Below, one piece after another: positions 50,894 to 63,757 of a stretch of DNA of 64,000 nt. The notes beneath the pieces are model-generated. The model was not told where the DNA came from and did no database searches. It worked only from the letters and a program-made list of their open reading frames with translations. The stretch is from the NCBI RefSeq assembly GCF_009389715.1, contig NC_052394.1, positions 23,807,399 through 23,871,398 of the forward strand. The letters run 5' to 3'. Source of the DNA: Phoenix dactylifera. Lineage: Eukaryota > Streptophyta > Magnoliopsida > Arecales > Arecaceae. A program made the translations under genes and the position numbers. Each line of letters begins with the position of its first letter. Position 1 is the first letter of the stretch.

Positions 50894-53057
50894 CTGCTTT
50901 ACACCAAAAATGTTTGCCAGGTTATATAGATCTCAACAGCTTGTCAGATAACTACTTGGTTCTTGAAGAGGCAAAAGGAAGCGCCCCCTCCCTCTCCCCA
51001 CCAAAAGAAAAGCATTAAGTTGATGGGTAAATAGCTCATTAGAGTGCTAACCAAGCCACTACTGAATCCGACCATGTTGGTGCCACAGGTAACAAAGACA
51101 TTATTTTCAAGAGATGTCTTCACACTATCAGGACATGTTCTTTGAGGTCATCTTTTCAGCATTTAATTAAACTAAAGTCCACTTTAGTTTTGTTAAAATT
51201 GAAGAACCGTAGACCATACAAGCAAGTAGCTTCAAGGGCTACTGAAAGACAAAGTAAAAAAGAGTTGGGGGTGGGGGGAAATCTGCTCCATTACAGAATA
51301 CAGATATAGTAGCAGCACTGCAATATTTAATCTAAAGATAAATATATTTGCTTCAAAGTTCAAAATATTCTTTATCCATGTAATGGTTGCTCACAATTTA
51401 ACCATTATTACAGGCCAAACTACAAAAGGTTTTTCTTAGCAAAGTATATCTCCAAACATGTGCTTAATCCGTTCTTCAAAGTATATTATCTCCAAGCTTG
51501 ATAAAAAACAGTAATCCCTTAACATGTTCTTCTAAGTACCAATATCAAAGACTAGTACAGCTGTTAACTACCTCATAAGCTATTGGGAACTCCGGGATTG
51601 GAATGATACGCACCTAATGACAAGTCCCTTAACAGCTTAATAAGAGAACAAACTCATTTTCCATCTACAAAATATTTGCTCCACTGAGCTAGAAAGCTAA
51701 TTTATATAACTAATTTCCTCCAGCAGACATAACCTTTATCCAATTAAATCGTAGATGCTCTTACTTTACAGTTAAAAAAGGGCGGCATTAGTGCATTACA
51801 TGCATTTGTACTCGAATAACATGCTTAAAATTATTCACGATAATCCAACAGCAAATCAAGCACCCCACAGAACAATGACATTTAACATTTGCATCGTTCT
51901 CTTCAACCTTTCTTGCATACTGTCGCTTTCTATTTATTTACGCTTCCTCTTCATTGTCCAGTCTCCATTATCACTCCCAGAGCCTAAGCCTCCAAGTCCT
52001 AGACTTCAGTTTCTTATAGTTTAGAAATAGAACCTAAATTATAGAACAAATCCAGCCTTTATAGTTAGACTCTCACTGTGACATATCTGGTTACTTATGC
52101 CCTCCTGACTCGAATATAGGCATGACCCTGAAAACCCATGTATATTAAAAATGAAAAACAGAAAAAGAAAAAGTTTTTCAGTGCTTATTAACTGGATGTG
52201 TTCTCAGGTCATCAGCATTCACTTTGATGGAAGACTGATAAGTACGCTAAACCTCTATAACAAGCTAACCTTGTAAATTCTACTTCCCTGGGAACAGTGT
52301 TAGATCATGGTTCAAAGCTTGAACAGTACATGCCACCAAAATGTTCTACGAATCGCAAGGCTAACTCCAATATCTATTCAATTATGATATGAAGTTAAAA
52401 ATGAAGTAGTCCACAATGAAGATCTTAAAGAATCAAAGCTCGCACAAAGTGCAAGATTAGTACTATAGAAGAAACAAAATGCTAACCCATAAGATGCAAA
52501 TAAAAGGAAATACGATCTCGTCTGATCGCAGTTTCTCGGGCAATCTATTCAAGTTCATAACAAGCAAGATCACAAATCCGTCATACAAGCTAGTGGGGAT
52601 GTAGAGTTAGGGTTCGATGGGGCAACAAATTTATGACGTCCAATTAAATCAAATCTTCGACCAAATCAGGCGCCACATAACACCCGCATATTCTGCATAA
52701 TTTTTGAAAAGGGGATTTGCTAGACCAATCGAAATCTTCAAAGGAACGAAAACAAATGGAAAAGAAGGACCAATAAATGGTAACACGGGAAAGGGATCAA
52801 AAAATTTACCTTACAACGGCTAGAATTAACCAAGAAGCTCAGTTTAGGCAATCCTATCGCATCAATCAAAGAACCGTTTTAGAGAGAAAAAAAAAGGAAA
52901 TCGACCTGCGAATCCTCTCGATTTTTCCATGCTTCAATCTTGCTCGATTAAAAAAAAAATACAGACGAAAAATCACACAAAAAGGGTACGCGATTATTTT
53001 GCAACGAATACGACTTCCCATTCAAGAGAAAGAAAACTGAAAAGAAAAGAATGAAAC
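50894..53057 (-). other. Probable 5' UTR intron of the YOS1-like gene
   Basis: On the minus strand a donor (ATCCAG|GTTTCATTC) lies at about 53057 and an acceptor (TAAAGCAG) ends at 50894. The interval has no convincing coding frame; the longest, at 52777-53040 on plus, is Arg/Lys/Ile-rich and looks random. The upstream GC-rich stretch (53060-53420) would be the first exon and promoter. Confidence 0.5.
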
Positions 53058-53429
53058 CTGGATCTCTCCCTTCGGGGAACGTTGCCGCGCTTTTCTCCAA
53101 CCTGCCGTGTTATCCTGGATGAGGAAGAATGGCGAATCTCTCTAAATTTCGACTTCGACCTCGACCTGGTTAATCTAGACCATTCCAGCTGGAAACGGAC
53201 CCGCTTCGAAGCGGCGCAGTCCGGGTCTACGCGGTCAAAGTAAGATGAAGGTACCGGAGGATTCTATATCTTCCTTCTGGGTCCTGTCGAAGAGAAGCCG
53301 GAGCAAGCCAGAAACTCCAGCGGAAACGAAACGATCGGGTGTAGGAGGAGATCAAGAAGCCCGAGGCGAAATCCAGCGAGATCTCCGGTTGAAATTTCGA
53401 GCCAGAGGGGCTTTGCAATGTTAGTGGCA

Positions 53430-55080
53430 ACTAAAATTAACGTTTATGGTCTGTTTGTGTGTGGGATAATAGCGATGTTACGGTAATGCCAGTGTTTTTG
53501 TAGGGTGATATGGATATCTGGTTGTAATTTCGCATTTTCTTATTATGAGAATTCATTTCTAGCATATGCTACTAGGTGAGTCGTAGCGCAATGTGCTAAA
53601 ATATTGTTATATGATTTCTAAAATTACTCTAATAAAAACACTAATAAAAAATAAGAATATAAGATGATATAAAATTATGCTAATAAAAAAATATTATATC
53701 TTTAAAATTATGCTAACAAAACGGCTTAGAAACTATTCAAAGCCCCTCTGGAAGATTTAACATAAAATCCATTCTTATGTTCTCTCTGTACGGGGGGGTA
53801 TTAGTAGAGATTTGAAGGCAGTTTGAGTGAGTTGGGCAATGGTAGGAACCTAAGATTCTGGCATCTTATTTGAAGACCTTTTCTAAAGAGCGCTGAAATC
53901 TAATACTTCGGTAGCATCACGTTGGAGCTGGAGGAGGCATTGCTCGACTCTTCTGATCAATGGACGTTGTGTTCCTCGTTGTCGCCTAAATGGTGGAGCT
54001 GTGAACTTTAGGAGCCGAGACAGAACCAACCCGCAACATTTGATAGCATAATTTTTTTTCATTATCTCCAGTTGATCAACTTGATGCCCAGCTGATCTGC
54101 AGATTTGTTTCTGCACTACCTTCATATGCTTAGCCAGAGTTTCTTCTTCTTCTTCTAATAATCGGAGTTGATAAAACTGCTGCCCATGTCCACGGAAGGC
54201 CTCGTACGTCAGAAAAACTAGACGTGCAGATCTAAAGATCCATGCATCGTGCTACACATTAAGATCATCATTGATTGGGTTTTTGATGAAAAACAGGAGG
54301 TATGGCCGGATGAGCCTGTGTCCGCACATCTCTTGAATTCAATAGATACAGCTCAAGAGGAAATTGCTGCATCTAAATATCTATTAAAAAGCTACATTGT
54401 TCAGAAGTCCCCCAGTAACGACATACAAATTTCTGAGCATCCAAAATCACCTGAAGGATCCATCTTCATTATCACACCAAAATAAAAAGATGAAAAGCGC
54501 CGCTTCAAAAGAATGTATGAGGAAACAAACAAATTTTTGGGGAAAAAAAAAGCATGGCCAGTATTGATTCTTCTTTATCCAGTTTCTGGGTATGTCTATG
54601 AAACGCTGCACGAGTATTTGATTACCATCTTCTGGAAAAGAAAAGGATGGTCATGAAGTTGCCCTGAAAAGAAAGTAACAACCGATATTTGACCAAATGA
54701 AACATCTACTACTGAATAGAGTAACACTCAGCAGTAAAGTAGCTCGCACTAGCTAATATTTGTTACTAGACCTGACGAAGATTTTAGAATTTGATGGTTC
54801 AAACCAAATTTCCCTTGCGAATAAACAACATGATGCTTTTGTTTCTCAAGTCCAAAACAGTAGCAGAACACTTTACTACCTATTCGAGAAAAAAAACAGT
54901 AGCATCTATTCACGTTCAAATCTTACATAGGTTGCAACTGATATTCCAGAAAGAAAAAACTCCTCACGAAGCATGACACAGCAGGTGGATGTAGGCGCTA
55001 AAAAGATGAAAGACCCTTCAGACTGTTCACACTAGTAACAACAAACGACCAGTCACACTTAACTGAGAACAAAACACAAA
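53430..55080. other. Intergenic stretch with unassigned coding-like frames
   Basis: 53440-53760 is AT-rich and repeat-like. At 53886-54215 the minus strand has a frame of about 110 codons with no start in its upstream part (GHGQQFYQLRLLEEEEETLA...KVVQKQICRSAGHQ) that looks coding. At 54249-54485 the plus strand has another (SIDTAQEEIAASKYLLKSYI). I recognise neither; they could be gene fragments. No other feature was seen. Confidence 0.3.
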
Positions 55081-55108
55081 CAGGACGCCTGCACTAGACC
55101 TTTTTCCT

Positions 55109-55588
55109 TCAAAAGGATCCTCGGCCAGAGATCTCGATGGATTTCACCTCCGACTTCTTGGCCTCCTCCTTGGGAACGGTCACCGTGAGCACTCCGTTCT
55201 CCACGGCCGCCTTCACCTGGTCCATCTTCGCGTTATCCGGCAGCCGGAACCGCCTCAAGAACTTGCCGCTGCTCCTCTCGACGCGGTGCCACGTGTCGGT
55301 CTTTTCCTCCTGCTCCCGGCTCCGCTCGCCGCTGATCTGGAGGAGGTTTCCCTCCTCCACCTCCACCTTCAGCTCCTCCTTTTTGACGCCAGGGAGGTCG
55401 GCCTTGAAGACGTGGGCCTCCGGGGTCTCCTTCCAGTCGATGCGGGCGTTGGCGAAGGCGGACGAGTCACTAGGAAGGGAAAGACGAGGGAAGGAGGAGA
55501 GGGAGGTGTCGAACGGGAAGCCCTCGAAGGGATCCCAGGGATCGAAGATGCTCGACCCAAAACCCCAGCCGCGAGGGATAAGCGACAT
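55109..55588 (-). CDS. Class I cytosolic small heat-shock protein (HSP20), 159 aa
   Basis: This intronless gene starts [18 protein letters not shown], the usual class I start. An alpha-crystallin domain spans about residues 48-143: [20 protein letters not shown], then LLQISGERS and FRLPDNAK, and finally [11 protein letters not shown]. The C-terminal I-x-I motif (IEI, 151-153) used in oligomer assembly is present. These proteins form dodecamers that hold unfolding proteins during heat stress. Length and lack of introns fit the family. A perfect heat-shock element and a TATA box lie just upstream, so strong heat induction is expected. The GC-rich coding strand produces long antisense frames that are not genes. 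Confidence 0.96.
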   Translation of the reverse strand: MSLIPRGWGFGSSIFDPWDPFEGFPFDTSLSSFPRLSLPSDSSAFANARIDWKETPEAHVFKADLPGVKKEELKVEVEEGNLLQISGERSREQEEKTDTWHRVERSSGKFLRRFRLPDNAKMDQVKAAVENGVLTVTVPKEEAKKSEVKSIEISGRGSF

Positions 55589-55711
55589 TTTCTTCTAAAC
55601 GATCAAGGAACTAAAGAAAAGATAGAGGGAAAGATGATTGAGACGACGGATAGCTTTTGCAAGACGAGTATTCCTAGGAACTTCCGCGGATGAGGGGAGG
55701 AAGAAAGAAGG

Positions 55712-55721
55712 AGATATTTAT
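55712..55721 (-). promoter_or_regulatory. TATA box of the HSP20 gene
   Basis: The minus strand reads CGATAAATATCTCC about 125-135 bp upstream of the ATG, between the heat-shock element and the coding region. It predicts transcription from about 55685. Confidence 0.6.
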
Positions 55722-55736
55722 CGAGTGAACAGATCG

Positions 55737-55749
55737 TTCGCGAAGCTTC
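55737..55749 (-). promoter_or_regulatory. Heat-shock element (three perfect nGAAn units)
   Basis: The minus strand reads GAAGCTTCGCGAA, which is GAA-nn-TTC-nn-GAA with no mismatch, about 16 bp upstream of the TATA box. This is the expected heat-shock-factor trimer site for a small HSP promoter. Further GAGAAG-type half sites lie just upstream. Confidence 0.85.
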
Positions 55750-56189
55750 TCTGACCTTCTCGCCTGGCGAGTTCGCGACGGTACTACGGTCTTCTAGAGA
55801 GACTTGCTGGCTGCTGCGGAAACGGCAAGGTTGTAAATGGGCTGGGTGGGCCTAGGCCCGAAGCAAGCTCCGAACTAAAAGATCAGGCTAGAGCGCGGCC
55901 TCACCTGTAGGGGTGCCGAAATCCGACCCAGCCTGCCAAAATCCATCCCCAATAAATTGAGGTCGGCGACTGGTTTCACGTTAAATCAGTATTGATCGCA
56001 AATGGGTGAGGTTCGGTAACCCGATGGGTCACCTGGGATTATCCAGTAGGCAACTAGTCGGCTAGGAATTATCCAGTAGGGACCTTGAAGCTCCGAGTTC
56101 ATCCTAGAGGTGCTCTGATCATCTAGAAGCTTTCTTAGGGCCATATTCCGACTGGAGGGTTCTAAGCAAAAGGGGCCTGAACATTTCTC

Positions 56190-57010
56190 CTATCTTCTTT
56201 AGTTGTGATGTGAAGGAGTCTGTTGACTATGCTCTCTTCCACTGGGAGCACGTGGCCTAAGCCCTAACTGTGGAGGTTAGCTAAGGCCTCTTTGGAATGC
56301 TTATCATATCTCGTTGGCTACCTATATTGCTTATCATATCTGGTTGGCTCGGAATGCTTGATTTTTTTGAGAAAGCAACTTACCTCTAATATTTTTTTAT
56401 TGGAGAGAGCCCTTTGTTCATGATGCGGAGATCATCCAATTGCACACTGATGGAATATCTTTGATGCTACAAGAGCTCTTTAGCTCTTGTAGCATCCACG
56501 ACGATGTTCATATCTTGGAAGTTTTCACCCCCGAGCTTCCTCAAAGTAAACTTCAATGGTTGTGTGTTGGAAAGCGGCACCAGCAGTGGAGTGGGCTTTA
56601 TGATCCGAGGCTCGGATTCGAGGCTAGTTGTTGCAGGTGGTAGCTTAATTTTTGATACCTCGGTGCTTGATGCAGAATTAAGGGCTGAGCAGGTATTAGC
56701 CATTATGTCCGACGCAAATTGGGAGTTGACTCCATCTTTATAAAGAGTAATTTTGTCACGGTGATCTTGTGGATTCAGGGCCAAGTTAGGGAGTTGGGTG
56801 TCCATCCCTCGTTACAGTACATTTGGAGCCTATTGAGAGGAGGCACCTAATTTATTATTACATACATATACTGAGAAGCTAATGGAGCCGCAGTCTGGAT
56901 GGCCTCTTTTGTTGCCCATCATTCCAACGATGGGTTGTGAACGGATGGTTTTCTTGCCTCAGGGGCATTTTGAGACATGCTACTTTTTTGATTTTTTTAG
57001 ATGTATTCGT
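56190..57010 (+). mobile_element. L1-type LINE 3' remnant (zf-RVT and RNase H)
   Basis: The plus strand shows VKESVDYALFHWEHVA at about 56210-56260, resembling the zinc-binding domain after LINE reverse transcriptase. An RNase H domain follows at about 56515-56930: PPSFLKVNFNGCVLESG, then RGSDSRLVVAGGS and VLDAELRAEQVLA, and finally IYREANGAAVWMASFVAHHS. The domain is split by stops and frame changes, and the first catalytic Asp position reads Asn (NFNG). The reverse transcriptase is missing, as usual for 5'-truncated copies. Confidence 0.75.
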
Positions 57011-58469
57011 ATCAGAATCGTATGAATCACCCGATTTAGCAAAAACAAAATTATGATATAGATGAAGCTCTCTAATTTCAGAATTTCTTCCATGTAGTTC
57101 AGATCGCTGTTTTTCTTTTTTTTAAGCATATTATCAAAAGTGATGGACATGAGGAGTTATATGATTTAACACATGGAATTTCATTTTAGCTGGTTTTATC
57201 TTTAGCTAATTTAGAAATATCATATAAGCTAAATTTTTAAATTGATTATGATGATGATGCTTTATGAAATTAAATTTAATTTTATTGTATGTGATCTTTG
57301 TATGCTATCTTTTGTCTTATTTTTTAGTCGCACATATGATTGATAAGTGAAAACTTGAACAAATGATTGATAAGTGAAAACTTGAACAAGTTGATGGTTG
57401 AATGTATATTTCCTATCTTCCAACTCGATTATAAATAAATCAGATATTAATGTAAAGGTTGAGAATTTCGTCCCCGTCGCACCAATTACCACCTCTAGCC
57501 AAAGGAGTCATAGCTATCATGTCAGGGCCTGCCCTAATTCAGGAAATACTTCTGGCCGGGCCAGGTTCTAAAACCTGAGGCTAGACCTGGTTTTTTCCAA
57601 GTCGCGAATTGAAGCCGAAAGGTAACAGTTCAAGACGAGTCATGGACAGATAGCTGCTTTGAGAGGCCAACAATCTCCTCAAACAAATTGGGATGAGACC
57701 GGATCTAAAGTCCCAAGAAAGAGAAGCGTGGATATTATCTAATTTCTCTACCATGCGCTTGCACCAGTAGGGATCCTCGCAAACGTCGTTACGCGTCGGT
57801 ACAAGGCTACCAGTTGGGAACTTGGGATCCTCACAAAAATTAATGCAGCACCGGTTCCTTTACACCAACTAATTGTACGCACATAATATGGATGAAGCAT
57901 GGAGGATTTGCACGCTTACACGGTACTTTCATTTCACCAGAGGTACACGGGAAGCTGATAGATCTTAAAATGTATATGCAGATCATGAGACTTCATTCAT
58001 GTGGAACTAGTCTGCACGCTTGGAAGTCAGTGATTGATCGCAGGATTCCCTTTCCATGGTCGCCACCAAGTTGGGGTGGGGTCATAAAGGACGGGAATCA
58101 GCTGTTTTCTCGGCTTAAATCCGGCATCGCATAAAATCACCGCATGACATCAACTGATTGGACGAGGTATATCGTACACTGAATAACTTGTTCATAAATA
58201 TCAGGTAGCATCAAACCCTTCTCACTCATAGGCACAGCCAGCGAAAGCATGATTTTTGTCATTGGAAAACTTGGGGCCTCCAAAGATGGTAATAGGATTT
58301 ATGCTTGCTTGCCTACTTTTAACATTAAAAGGATCATCAGATTCAATTTTAAAAGTAACAATACTCACTATGGCCATAAAACTAATTATAGATCTGTACG
58401 CTTGGTTTACTGCTTTAAGTTATGTCATTTGGGCATCAAGAAGAAAGGAATGAAAAATTACATCTCTAC
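57011..58469. other. Intergenic stretch downstream of SYP81
   Basis: AT-rich up to about 57460, then mixed. No gene was recognised; a frame of 80 codons at 57892-58134 matches nothing I know. The 3' UTR of SYP81 must lie in the right-hand part. Confidence 0.45.
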
Positions 58470-61400
58470 TCAGCTATACCAGTCGAGAAAGAGAATGGCG
58501 AAAGTAAGGACAAACAAAAAGAGCAAAAGAAAAGTTCTGCTGCTGCTATTTCGCTGGACTGCTTGAGAGAGTTCCTTGTTACCTTGCTCCACATTCTTTG
58601 TAGCTTCAATTGCCTGAGAACCACAGAAAAGATGCTCAGAAATCAGATTTGCATAGAACAATATTAGTAAATCTAAGTACAAGATTCACTTTTATTTTGG
58701 AAATATCGAGCACATTGACTAGAACCACTAAAAATAAGTATGAAATGCAGGAGTGCCTATGAAATCAGTGAGAGGAGTTCTGAATTATGTGTATAAAAAC
58801 TAAAAGGCAAATAAAAGAGAGAAAAAAAAGAAGCAAAGGACTATAGAAAGTTTATGTTTTCATTATCGACTCAAAATACAAATAATTGGTTTTCATCACT
58901 TTATTTTCTTTCCCTGTTTTTTTGCCTTTTGTTGTGTAAATCTGCCTCTCATTAAACACGCAAGCATGACTTGTTTTCCTAAATGGAATAGCAGCCTCAA
59001 GGAGTTGCCATCATTTCTTCCAAGCCTTTGTCCCGAAAAATACAAGAGCAACCACTATTTGTTTTTCTTACCATTGTCAAAAGGATGACTGATCCATCAT
59101 CTCATTGGGATCCACCCCTAGCACAACATAACAGTGATCCTAAACACCTTGCAATGCTGCAACAGCATCTAGAAGGAAAGCTGGCTTCAAAGGATTGCTG
59201 CTTCCTTCTGCCCATGAGTTTCCATACTTCCAGAATACATAACCATATCGACATATGGGACCCATCATGGCTTTCTTTTAACCTCTATTGTAGCCTACAG
59301 GGTCTTCAGATGCCTACAGACTACACAGACTGACAGGCCAAAGAAAATAAAAAGCAGCAGCTCTGTCAACACTCGCCAATGCCCTCCTGCTGGTAACAAA
59401 TTCCTCATATAGCTCCGACCTAGACAGAACTTGCATACCTCTTGTAGAGCAGATACCATAGCAAAAACGTCCTAATGCCAGGATTTTCACATTTCACCAT
59501 TGTCCTCAACAACAATCCCAATGGATAGTCCTAGGCCAGAGATCTACCCATCAATTCCACATTAAATTCCATGTGACTACAACCTGAAACTTATGCGATC
59601 AACAGGGAACTCTACTTGATACTCACTAGTAGTACAGAAATCTAGATGTTCTTACGATATTACTAATGAGAGATTTTCATGTAAAGAAAAGAAAAGGATA
59701 CTAATTGGCAGATGGTTCAGTCTAATTATATTATCTTCATGACATAGGAAAAAAAAACCCAATACAAATAGCAATAAGCAATATGTCCACTAATGAGGCA
59801 AGGAAGGTAGTCAGGTATCTATCAGATGAACCAAGTGAGGAACTAAATATCAACATTAAACAAACAAGCTGCTAACCTGTTCATACAAATGCTCAATCTG
59901 CTGAGCTTGCTGTAGAACATGGGTCGACATGAGATGATTCAATGCTGACATCTCCACCATCTTAGTTTCTGTTTCTTGAACAGCATCAAGGAGACCCGTC
60001 AACTCTACCTAATAAAGTACATTGTGAAAAGAAATTTATCAATTGCCAAAGAAGACCTTGACTTTTCCGAAAATATATAGTTAAACTAAAATCAACTCTT
60101 ACTCATTTTAAAGATTAATAACCTGAAGAGCTCTTGTTTCATCGTCCAGAAGTTGATCCTGGACTTTCACAGGTCCTGAAGGCAGCATTTGCTCTCCAAG
60201 ATCTGTAAGCTCCGGTTTAGAGGCTTCAAAAGATTTTGAGTCAGCTATTCTCGGCATCTTTCTTCTTGGCATTGCCCTATTAATAGCATCCTGAAAGCGT
60301 ATAGATCTAAGCCGGTCAAACCGAGCAGTGACCGAGTGGAGCCGCTCACTCAGAATCAAAACCTGCAGTAAGGAAGACAATTAGCAGGAAAATTGTAAAC
60401 ATGGAATTCAATCTTAAAAGCCAAAATACAAGCAAACCAAATCCAGAGGAATTACAAATGGACACATCAAAATCCTGCATCCACAGAAACTACCTTTACC
60501 TAATGAAATACTCGACAAAATGCTACAAAAGATATTCTATTAAGTAATGCAACACCTTTCAATTGATCAAAAAGATCAGACTGCCCCCTTTATCTCGCAC
60601 TTGTAAGAACAAGAGTAAGCAACATCAAACAACAATGCACCTATATACCTTTCTTTTCTAACTTGCTCAAACTCCCAAAATGGAAATAAAAAAAGGTAAT
60701 TCTTTTGCTGGTTGAAAAGCCACTAGCGGTTCATACAATCACCTACAGGTCACATTTGTATGCCCATATTCTTTTTTTTATTTAAAAAAATATGTTAACA
60801 GTGTAATAATTAAGCTCAAACCTAATCTAGTTGAGCCATAAATCAACCATGTCAAACTGGGGTAACAGTACATTGGTCAGTCCAACCTAATAGCAGACAA
60901 GAAACCACCTCAGTCTTGCTTGATATGAATTCCCAAGGACATTTTGGAAGTCAATATAAGTGAGCTGAGGTTCAGAGTAACATATGAAAGAATCTAAAGT
61001 CACTGTAGACCATTATCTTTCATAATGGAGACAGTAAAGTTAAGAAAGATATTTCAGCACACAGACTGCAAAAATTGTTGTGCCATAAAGATTCTTGCAA
61101 GGAAATATATGAAATTTTCATTAAGAACTAATGCTTCCTACAAAATCAAAATTCATGGTTGAGCAATTACTTTAAGTCCAATAGATGTATCTGTAAATAT
61201 TCCAAAAAAGTTTCACTAGATAAACGTAAGAACAGAAAAAAACAGCCACATCCACAAGATACTTTCTTTATAGAGAAAAATAGTGATTCAGGAGCCTTGC
61301 AGACCGACAAATGAGACTAATGCAACCAAGCACTCACAGAAGCACAACATGATAATAGGAAACCAGGCAGAATATAGAAAGACAATCAACTTTGAGATAC

Positions 61401-63757
61401 ACTCTTTTTTCCTAATCTCACACATTGACATAGCCATCATACTGATAATTAACACTAGACCATTATACTTTCAAGGGCACATATCCTCATCTTTGTCCGT
61501 CTACTGCTGTTATTTCATATATTAACAAAATGGTTGATGATGCACCTCCACCAATTTTTGATTTTTCCTAAAGAAATGAAAAATGACATCATAAGTAGTA
61601 TGGCAAAATTTGGAGCACACCTATAGAATAAAGCAATTTCTTGATAGATTTTACAAGACATGTTATAACCAGCATATTAAACAACAAGGTAGCAGGAATG
61701 AAAACATTATAACCCCATTGTTTATTTCCAGGAATCATGCACAAAGAAAGGTCATTAATTCATACCACACCATGCCTGTGAGCTACCATATCAGCATGAG
61801 AAGTATCATCCCGTATGCGAAGCCATGTCTTAGAATTTCCGTTCTTCTCTTCATCATGTATTCTATTCTTAAGAATATCTATCTGGTCCTTGCATGCTTT
61901 TACAAAAACACCAACCTGAAAAGAGAACTCATTAATCAATAGAAAGACAAAGATTAACAAGAATATCCCAGCAGTGCTCCACCAATCATTAAAAATAAGC
62001 CATGTGAAATAGATCATACTACTGAGTAAACATTAAAAAAAACTGTTTCACAATTGAAGTAACATATTATGTGCCAAATATTTACGTTAGGATTTCATGA
62101 TTGCCTATAAAAGTAAATGAATAATGAGTCTTAAGCAGTGGATACACAACTAATAGGACCTCTAAAGCTTTCAACAAGTATCCGGCATGAGACAACTAAC
62201 AGCAAAGCAAGAATACATAATGCATTTCTGTAATGCCCTTCTCTTCAGCACATCTAGTTACAATGACCATGTGTCAAGGTCAATGTCTACACCAAATAAC
62301 ATCACTTTGAGCAGAGGGCCCAATTATCATCCACCAACTTCCAGGAGAATTATCGAAGGATATTTTTCTTACAATACATTAGGCAATCAAAGGGACCATG
62401 CACATGAATCTACCTAAAATATATACATAAAGTCCCAGAACATTCAATAGTTTAAAAAACTCAGACCAAATGCTAGAAAAGATTATGCCAAATCAGGGTG
62501 CCATCTAAAGTACACACAATTGTTAAATATGTTAAAAAATGTTCCCTATCCAATTGGTCCCTCACATTGATTTAGCTTTCAAATTAGGCAACATCCAATC
62601 TACGTCCCAAGATCTGAAAGAAAATGAAGAATGACTCAAGCACTGAACAGTGAGCGAATCAGACCATTTGTGGAAATCAGAATCATCTTACATAGTCACA
62701 TGTTTCTGCTAATTGGAATCTTTGGGTTACTTCCATTCAAAAACATAGCTCTGACTTTGTTCTCTTGATAAAAAATTGCAAGATGCCAACTGTCAAGAAA
62801 TTGTTAGAGAAGAGGTGCAAAAGCCAAAAGAGATTGCAAACACTATATTCGTATGAAAAAAAACTATCGATAGAACAAAACAATTTAATATGTTATAGGA
62901 CAGAGTAAGATGTTAATGGAAGTAGGTGAATAACTCACTTCATGCTCAATGTTGTCCCTTTCTTGTTCTGTAATGCGATGCAAATCCACATAATCTTTCT
63001 GATGCTTTACAATAAAACGTTCCAATTCTGCGATGCTTTCGAGCTATAAATAAATACATAAAAATGTAAACATTAACCTCCCATACAATAACACATGTTT
63101 TTTTTCCAAAATCTAAATCACAACCGTCTCAAAGGACAAAGAAAGAAAACATTAAAATACAAAAGATATGGAAGAGATCAAGATGACAGAGCAGCCTCTC
63201 ATACCGTCTTGAGTGCAGCTTTTGTAAATGGTGACCTTTGGGGTGGCTTGTGCATAATAAAGGACGCCAAGATTGCAGCCAATTTAGACTGTCAAATGTG
63301 AAATTGGACCATGAGCAACTGTTGTTAAAAGACAAACAGATTCAAAGCTAATGCATGCAAACAAGTTGCTTACGATATAGGAATCAAAATTTTTGCAAGT
63401 TCACCCCAGGCTTGGGCTTTAGATGCTAATTCTATAAGACAATTTCAGATCCATGCATTAAATTTGAATCTGAATATAATTACATGGCATTTGGATTTTT
63501 CATATGCCATGCATATCACTTACATGTTGCAGGTATTGCCACTTAACATAGTATAATAGCTCAAAGCATTATATTTAATTTCCTAAAGTGGTTAGCAAAG
63601 CATAAATCAGGTTCAGGAGCTTTTGCCTGCCCCACATCCAAAAGGAACAAAACAAAAGGTACTGGAAATAATCAACAACCTCAGTATATCCGAGGGAAAG
63701 AGCCCCAGCACGGACAGCATCCTTGAAATCTTCAGTTCTATCCCTAACATTGGCCAT
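58470..63757 (-). CDS. SYP81: SYP81, syntaxin-18-type Qa-SNARE of the ER, 310 aa
   Basis: There are seven exons on the minus strand: 63757-63680, 63288-63205, 63043-62939, 61915-61766, 60362-60123, 60008-59877 and 58613-58470. All junctions are GT-AG and all are in phase 0. The protein has the same length as I recall for Arabidopsis SYP81 and matches it throughout. It begins MANVRDRTEDFKDAV, whose DRTxxF core resembles the Sly1-binding peptide of Sed5/Ufe1-type syntaxins. An N-terminal helical domain runs to about residue 200. The SNARE helix lies at about 235-290 (NHLMSTHVLQQAQQIEHLY onward). A C-terminal membrane anchor (TFLLLFLFVLTFAILFL) ends DWYS. The family works in Golgi-to-ER retrograde fusion at the ER. 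The start is the first ATG in frame. Its 5' half is duplicated in inverted orientation at 46544-49272. Confidence 0.95.

Noticed and set aside
55137-55693. Plus-strand frames of 153 and 135 codons opposite HSP20
   Set aside because: They are antisense shadows of a GC-rich, intact HSP20 coding sequence.
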